Shown here in pieces: positions 35,746 through 39,742 of a stretch of 39,742 bases of DNA. This stretch comes from Pseudomonadota bacterium (GTDB lineage: Bacteria > Myxococcota_A > Polyangia > Haliangiales > Haliangiaceae), in assembly GCA_023428295.1 (NCBI GenBank), contig JAEYYV010000244.1, positions 1 through 39,742 of the forward strand, in the 5' to 3' direction. The translations under genes and the position numbers were made by a program. How positions within the stretch are numbered: the first letter of the stretch is position 1; each line of letters starts with the position of its first letter. Below the pieces are notes generated by a model, which was given only the letters and a program-made list of their open reading frames with translations, searched no databases and was not told the DNA's origin.

Positions 35746-36525
35746 ATGAGCGCAAGCGTTGTCGTCGATCGCACCAACTGGGGCCGCCTCCGCGTCACGG
35801 GCAGCGATGCCACGCGGTTCCTCCAAGGCCTGACCACGGTCAACGTCGAGGCGCTCGCCGACGGCGCGCACGGCTGGGGCGCGATCCTCTCGCCCAAGGG
35901 CCGCGTGCTCTCGGTGATCGATATCGCGAAGCTCGGCGATGCCTTCCTCGTCGCGTGCGAGGCCGCGATCGCCGAGCCCACGCGCGCGCTCCTCGAGAAG
36001 TACGCCGTGATGGACGACGTCACGTTCGAGCCGATCACCGGCCCCGCGTTCCAGACCTGGGACACCGTCACCGACGTGTGGATCGCACCGATCGTCGACG
36101 GAGCCAACGATCACTCACGCGACGAGAACGAGCCGCAAGTCGAGCGCATGCGCATCCGCGCGGGCTTTCTGCGCTACGGCGTCGATGTCGATGACGGCCA
36201 CTTCCCGTTCGAGACGCCTCTCGCCCAGTTCCTCGATTACAAGAAGGGCTGCTACGTCGGCCAGGAGCCGGTCTTCCGCGTGCACGCGCAAGGCAACGCG
36301 GCGCGCACGCTGCGCGGCCTCCGCATCGAGGGCGCCGATCCGGTGCCCACCGGCACGCCGATCAAGCATCCCGCCAAGGACAACGCCGGCGTCGTGACGT
36401 CCGTTGTCGTCGATGGCGACCTGACGCTCGCGCTCGGGTATCTGCATCGCACGGCGTGGGATGTCGGCGCGATCGTCGACATCGCGGGTCGCAAAGCGAC
36501 CGTCCACGAGTTGCCATGGCCCTAG
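35746..36525 (+). CDS. ygfZ: YgfZ-type folate-binding protein
   Basis: 259 aa. YgfZ proteins bind tetrahydrofolate and help maintain iron-sulfur enzymes. The diagnostic KGCYVGQE motif is at 167-174, with Cys169 conserved. The N-terminal GcvT-like domain has RLRVTGSDATRFLQGLTT. The C-terminal barrel segment is present (AARTLRGLRIEG to LALGYLHR). Length is shorter than the E. coli protein (326 aa) but complete for this subfamily. It is coupled to the next gene, whose ATG lies 10 bp before its stop. Confidence 0.92.
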   Translation: MSASVVVDRTNWGRLRVTGSDATRFLQGLTTVNVEALADGAHGWGAILSPKGRVLSVIDIAKLGDAFLVACEAAIAEPTRALLEKYAVMDDVTFEPITGPAFQTWDTVTDVWIAPIVDGANDHSRDENEPQVERMRIRAGFLRYGVDVDDGHFPFETPLAQFLDYKKGCYVGQEPVFRVHAQGNAARTLRGLRIEGADPVPTGTPIKHPAKDNAGVVTSVVVDGDLTLALGYLHRTAWDVGAIVDIAGRKATVHELPWP

Positions 36526-37829
36526 GCCGCATCGCGATCGCGCTGTCGCTTACGGGCTGCAGCCTGATCACGGACAGCTTCGTCACCAACGAGTTCTCTG
36601 GCGACGAGTACCCGATCCTCGTCGACACCTCGAGCGGCGCCCTCCGCCTCGGCCTGCGTCAAGGTGCCACCGATCGTGCCGCGATCCTCGACGTGCTCTC
36701 GCCTATCACCATCGTCGATCCGGGCCCATCCATCGCGCCATCGATCGACACGCTCTCGCTGACGCTGCTCGGCCAGTCCACGCCCGGTCGTCCCGCCGAT
36801 CAACCGCGCGCGGTCCTCGTCGACAAGCAGGTCGTCTCGTTCCACCCGTGCGACAACTCCACCGCACCGTGCGTCGTCGGGCCCGCGGCCGCACCGATCG
36901 AGTACAGCGCGATCATCGGCGCCGACTCGCTCGCGGGCGACGCGCTTCGCATGCGCCTCGGCGACGACCAGATCTTCGTGCTGCCCGACATCGGCGGCGA
37001 CGAAGTCCATCGCACACGCGCCTGCGACGGCGTGTTCTCCTCGCCCTACCGAGGTGGCGGCACGCTGCTCATCGGCGGCACCGAGCTCGGCTTTGGTGGG
37101 CGCCGCATCGCGGTCGCCACGTGTCTCGGCGATCTACCCACGCCGCGGTGGCCCCAAGGCTATCGCGGCGCCGACGCGTTGTTCGTTCTATCGACGAGCA
37201 TCGGGCCGTCGCTGATCGGCGAGTCCGCGTATCGCCGCTACGCCGACGCGCACCCGCCGTGCATCCCGCCCACCCCTCCGGATGTCGATCCGGACTGCCC
37301 GGCCCTCCCGCCGCCGATGGAGTCGCTCACGCCCGGCACGCTCAACCTGCCGTCTGGCCCGGTCAACGGTTGGTTCGGCTCGATCCCCAAGCTCGCGCTC
37401 GTCGCGTCTTCGTCAGCCACGCCGCGCGCTGCGTGTCGCCAGGTCTACGCGAGCCACTTCATGGTCCAGCGCAACTGCACCCTCGCCGACGACTGCCCGT
37501 GCGAAGACCCGCAAGACACGTTCTGCGGCGCACCCGCGATCGTTCACGTCGAGCCGCCTGGCGGCATCGACATCTTCGTCGTGCCCGACTCCAACCCCAC
37601 GCTGCAAGCGCTGCGCACCGAGCTGCGCCCGAACCAAGCCGAGGTCGACGGCATCCTCGGTACGAGCGCGATGAAGACCGCAGAGATCGACGTCGATTAC
37701 CCGCACAACCGCCTCCTCTTCCGCTGCGCAGGCGAAGGCTGCATCACGCGCCCGCAGCTCACCGAGTCGCGCAATCGCACGCAGGTGCGCGGCTGCTTGA
37801 AGAACACGCCGCCGGGCCCGGTCTTCTAG
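36516..37829 (+). CDS. Aspartic-protease-like lipoprotein with altered catalytic motif
   Basis: 437 aa from ATG 36516, overlapping the end of ygfZ by 10 bp. The N-terminus MALGRIAIALSLTGC is a lipoprotein signal with Cys15. The mature protein resembles pepsin/retropepsin-like proteins: AAILDVLSPITIVDPG near 55 corresponds to the DTG catalytic block but reads DVL. The C-terminal VDGILGTSAMKTAEIDVDYPHNRLLFRC fits the family's G.LG...L....v.iDyp...l.f end. Many Cys (about 16) suggest disulfides in the periplasm or at the cell surface. It could be an inactive binding protein. It converges on the next gene and shares the CTAG stop region with it. Confidence 0.72.
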   Translation: MALGRIAIALSLTGCSLITDSFVTNEFSGDEYPILVDTSSGALRLGLRQGATDRAAILDVLSPITIVDPGPSIAPSIDTLSLTLLGQSTPGRPADQPRAVLVDKQVVSFHPCDNSTAPCVVGPAAAPIEYSAIIGADSLAGDALRMRLGDDQIFVLPDIGGDEVHRTRACDGVFSSPYRGGGTLLIGGTELGFGGRRIAVATCLGDLPTPRWPQGYRGADALFVLSTSIGPSLIGESAYRRYADAHPPCIPPTPPDVDPDCPALPPPMESLTPGTLNLPSGPVNGWFGSIPKLALVASSSATPRAACRQVYASHFMVQRNCTLADDCPCEDPQDTFCGAPAIVHVEPPGGIDIFVVPDSNPTLQALRTELRPNQAEVDGILGTSAMKTAEIDVDYPHNRLLFRCAGEGCITRPQLTESRNRTQVRGCLKNTPPGPVF

Positions 37830-38221
37830 CGAAGCTGCAGGCAGTTCTCGCGGCGCTCGTCGTACTTGCTCTCGAACAGCTGCTCGAGCCGCGCACAGCT
37901 CGCGCCTTCGATCGGCACCTCGGACACCGTCGCTCCGTCGACGCGCCGAACCCACGCGGTCCCGGTGTCCGCGCCCCAGAACAGATAGCTCGTGTCGTCG
38001 ACCCAGCCGGTGACCCACTTCATCGCATCGGTATCCTGCGTCTTCACCTCGTCGATCAGCGCGCCACCGCTGCGCTCGCGGACCGTCAGCTGGACGAGCG
38101 CACCCTCGTGCAGCGACGGCGTCAGCGTGTACCGCCCATCGGGCGATGTCTGCGCCGCCAGCGGGTCCCGACGCGAGCACGCAGCCGCGAGCACGACTGC
38201 TATGACCACCATGCGACCCAT
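37826..38221 (-). CDS. Small lipoprotein, unknown function
   Basis: 131 aa from ATG 38221. The N-terminus MGRMVVIAVVLAAAC is a lipoprotein signal. A compact beta-rich domain follows (SPDGRYTLTPSLHEGALVQLTV, YLFWGADTGTAWVRRVDG), resembling one or two blades of a beta-propeller. The C-terminus has two Cys (about 110 and 127). The stop TAG is read from the same CTAG as the convergent neighbour's TAG. TATCGT lies 6 nt before the ATG with no Shine-Dalgarno. No family was recognised. Confidence 0.72.
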   Translation of the reverse strand: MGRMVVIAVVLAAACSRRDPLAAQTSPDGRYTLTPSLHEGALVQLTVRERSGGALIDEVKTQDTDAMKWVTGWVDDTSYLFWGADTGTAWVRRVDGATVSEVPIEGASCARLEQLFESKYDERRENCLQLR

Positions 38222-38227
38222 CGATTG

Positions 38228-38233
38228 ACGATA
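38228..38233 (-). promoter_or_regulatory. -10 hexamer for the 37826-38221 lipoprotein, likely leaderless
   Basis: TATCGT on the minus strand lies 6 nt (CAATCG) before the ATG. It is the same hexamer as at 1384. Confidence 0.4.
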
Positions 38234-38382
38234 GCGCACGCGCGCCCGATGGGCGTCGACGTTCTCGGGCGCAACGCAACGTGGGCATCGACTCCGAACG
38301 CGCCGCGGGGTTGCGCAACGCCGACGGTCCCACGGCGCTGTCGGATCGAAGCCAGCCTGCATCCCGTCCGCTGCGTGACCGA

Positions 38383-38476
38383 CGAACGTCGCTTCGCGAG
38401 CCGCACGATGTGCTTCGTGCGACTGCTCGTCGCGCGTACCCGAGTCAGCTATTCGGTTGTCACGCCGGACCACGTG
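38383..38476 (+). repeat. Repeat module B, copy 1
   Basis: Matches module B of the downstream family: GCTTCGCGAGCCG, then TGCTTCGTG, then GAGTCAGCTATTCGG and TTGTCACGCCGGACCACGTG. It is more diverged than copies 2 and 3 and has no module A before it. The rest of 38234-38520 holds nothing recognised. Confidence 0.75.
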
Positions 38477-38520
38477 GGCGCGTTGCCAGTCTCGGAGGTG
38501 GTGCAACGTCGACATCGTGG

Positions 38521-38713
38521 AGCTCGTTGCTTAGTCGTCCCGATGGACGTACCGCGGCAGCGTTGTCCTCGTTGTCCGTTCGCTGAGTGCGTGACGTCGT
38601 TTACTGCCCTGCTGCCCGCCGAGCGCCGCTTCGCGAGCCGGCGCGCTTCGTGCTGCTGCTCGCTCGCGCGTACCTGAGTCAGCTATTCGGTTGTCACGCC
38701 GGACCACGTGATC
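38521..38713 (+). repeat. Repeat unit A+B, copy 2
   Basis: Module A begins AGCTCGTTGC and runs through CCCGATGGACGTACCGCG and CGTTCGCTGAGTGCGTGACG. Module B begins GAGCGCCGCTTCGCGAGCC and ends TTGTCACGCCGGACCACGTG. B contains a GCGCCG...CGGCGC inverted repeat. Start of A to CACGCC of B is 174 bp, against 170 bp in copy 3. Confidence 0.85.
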
Positions 38714-38721
38714 GACGTCGT

Positions 38722-39024
38722 CTACACCTCGAGCAAGCGCGCTTGCTCCGGCTCGAGCTTGGCCGCTTCGCGGTTGTCGTAGACCGCCTTGATGCGCGCG
38801 AACAACTTCGCGTTCTGGATCGTCTCGTCGCTGAACGCGGCCTGCAGCGGCGCCATCTCCTGCTCGACCTCCTGCATCGCCTTGTCGTTCATCGTCGACG
38901 TGTAGGTGCCGAAGATCATCGACCCGCGGTAGTACGCGCGGCCGGAGTCCTCGAGCGCTTCGATCGTGCTGGCGAACGTCCGCGCGTCCTGGTTGTCGAC
39001 GATCGCCTGGAGCTCGTTGCCCAT
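38722..39024 (-). pseudogene. Fragment of an M3-family oligopeptidase (Dcp/OpdA-like)
   Basis: A 100-codon open frame whose product matches only the N-terminal helical part of M3 metallopeptidases, as I recall that family: ARTFASTIEALEDSGR corresponds to PTFENTI.ALE.SGR, EVEQEMAPLQAAFSDE to I..E.AP.LAAH.D.I, and LFARIKAVYDNRE..KLEPEQARLLE to LFARVKALYD.R..L.L..EQ.RLLE. The catalytic HExxH domain (several hundred residues) is missing, so it cannot be a peptidase. Both ends abut copies of the A/B repeat, one on each side. An ATG at 39024 could allow expression, but it comes from repeat sequence. Confidence 0.7.
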
Positions 39025-39203
39025 TCGCCCCGAATGGACGTACCGCGTCAGCGTTGTCCTCGTTGTGCGTTCGCTGAGTGCGTGACATCGTTCCCTGCCC
39101 TGTGCCCGTTGAGCGCCGCTTCGCGAGCCGGCGCGCTTCGTGCTGCTGCTCGCGCGCACCTAAGTCAGCTATTCAGTTGTCACGCCGGACGACGTGGTCG
39201 ACT
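39011..39203 (+). repeat. Repeat unit A+B, copy 3
   Basis: Near-identical to copy 2 over most of its length, in the same orientation. Its left end touches the M3 gene fragment, and module A of copy 4 follows directly. Confidence 0.85.
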
Positions 39204-39297
39204 CGTTGCCCATTCGTCCCGATGGACGTACCGCGTCAGTGTTGTCGTCGTTGTGCGTTCGCTGAGTGCGTGACGTCGTTCGCTGCCCTGTGCCCGC
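39202..39297 (+). repeat. Repeat module A, copy 4
   Basis: Begins CTCGTTGCCCATTCGTCCCG and runs to GCCCTGTGCCCG, then diverges; no module B follows. The last 20 or so codons and the stop of the HNH gene lie inside it. Confidence 0.85.
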
Positions 39298-39742
39298 GCG
39301 GGCGCGAAGGTGGCTCGACGTTGTCTGCGTGCACGCGCGTGAAGACCAGGTTCGGAGCGCGACCGCTGATCTGCAGGAAGCCTGCGTGGTGCAAGCGATG
39401 GTGCCCGGCGCATAGCGACACGAGGTTAGCGTCAGAGTGATCGCCACCGTCCTCGCGCGGCACGAGGTGGTGCACGTCGAGGTGATGGCGCATCCGGCAT
39501 CCCGGCACGCGGCACTGGTGCATGTCGCGCGCGAGAATGCGTGCGCGCTTGCGCGCCGTGAATGTCGGTGTGGGCCGCGCCCTCTCGTCATCGACGTGTC
39601 CCATGATCGTCGCGTCGCAGAGGAGCGCAGCAATCTCGACGTCATCGAGCTCCGTACCGTTTGCGAAGACGTGGCCCTCGGTCGTGATCCACAACTGGGC
39701 CGGCGCACAGCATGAACGACGCTTCGCCGGCCGACTCATGGC
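39236..39742 (-). CDS. HNH endonuclease, 13E12-repeat type (5' end probably outside)
   Basis: 167 codons from an ATG at 39739, but the frame stays open to the window edge, so the start may lie outside. The HNH core is complete: RARILARDMHQCRVPGCRM, LDVHHLVPREDGGDHSDANL, then SLCAGHHRLHH, with zinc ligands C76, C81, C110 and H113/H114 and the catalytic His pair H90-H91. This C-terminal layout is that of the DUF222/HNH (REP13E12-like) proteins; the DUF222 part is not visible. The frame's last 20 residues are read from repeat module A, so the true end may once have been elsewhere. The role is unknown; related proteins are often multicopy and linked to repeats. Confidence 0.82.
   Translation of the reverse strand, partial: AMSRPAKRRSCCAPAQLWITTEGHVFANGTELDDVEIAALLCDATIMGHVDDERARPTPTFTARKRARILARDMHQCRVPGCRMRHHLDVHHLVPREDGGDHSDANLVSLCAGHHRLHHAGFLQISGRAPNLVFTRVHADNVEPPSRPRGHRAANDVTHSANAQRRQH

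Noticed and set aside
38587..39273. Plus-strand open frame across the repeat region
   Set aside because: It is read through repeat modules and the reverse of the M3 fragment, with Arg/Ala-rich low-complexity translation.

Overview
The window is high-GC DNA from a Gram-negative, outer-membrane-bearing bacterium. It is most likely a myxobacterium-like member of Myxococcota (Haliangium/Kofleria/Polyangium side). The reasons are: many small lipoproteins with Asp/Ala-rich linkers; a tandem pair of beta-barrel proteins of the kind seen in myxobacteria; an FGE-sulfatase-like lipoprotein; a tight DUF4350-MoxR-DUF58 operon; and a LapA/LapB, TamB and BamA/TamA-type envelope gene set. Placement is inferred from gene content only. 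No rRNA, tRNA, CRISPR array or insertion sequence was recognised.

Layout. 1-3710 is an envelope block: lapB (running off the left edge) and lapA on the minus strand, split by a plus-strand lipoprotein, followed by a beta-barrel-like protein and a DUF3750-like lipoprotein. 3823-6842 is a minus-strand housekeeping block: a small Cys-rich protein, cmk and rpsA, with a clear promoter and terminator for rpsA. 6895-13169 is a seven-gene plus-strand operon whose junctions overlap or nearly touch: 7-TM protein, 62-aa membrane protein, PpiC-like lipoprotein, Roadblock-like protein, DUF4350 protein, MoxR ATPase and DUF58 protein. 13170-16335 is a looser region with repeats and small membrane-associated proteins. 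It holds a helically phased CACGTG array, a hairpin that displays a Shine-Dalgarno sequence, and two minisatellites. 16336-23496 holds a large smc with two insertions, an Ig-like/carboxypeptidase-regulatory membrane protein and ftsY. 23613-26583 holds the paired beta-barrels, a lipoprotein and a PDZ protein. 26741-35095 is a tamB plus Omp85 (BamA/TamA) pair that probably works together in outer-membrane assembly. 35119-38221 holds a 45-aa Lys/Arg-rich protein, an acyl-CoA thioesterase, ygfZ, a degenerate aspartic-protease-like lipoprotein and a small lipoprotein. 38380-39742 is an accessory end: a two-module direct repeat family, a decayed fragment of an M3 oligopeptidase gene, and an HNH nuclease running off the right edge.

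The most interesting cross-window signal is regulatory. At about twelve gene starts a TAnnnT-like -10 hexamer sits only 6-10 nt before the start codon, with no usable Shine-Dalgarno sequence, which predicts widespread leaderless mRNAs. Internal operon genes and a few others keep normal ribosome binding sites. Other points worth a second look are the hairpin at 15075-15102, the repeat/gene-fragment mosaic at the right end, and the roughly seven POTRA-like units of the Omp85 protein.
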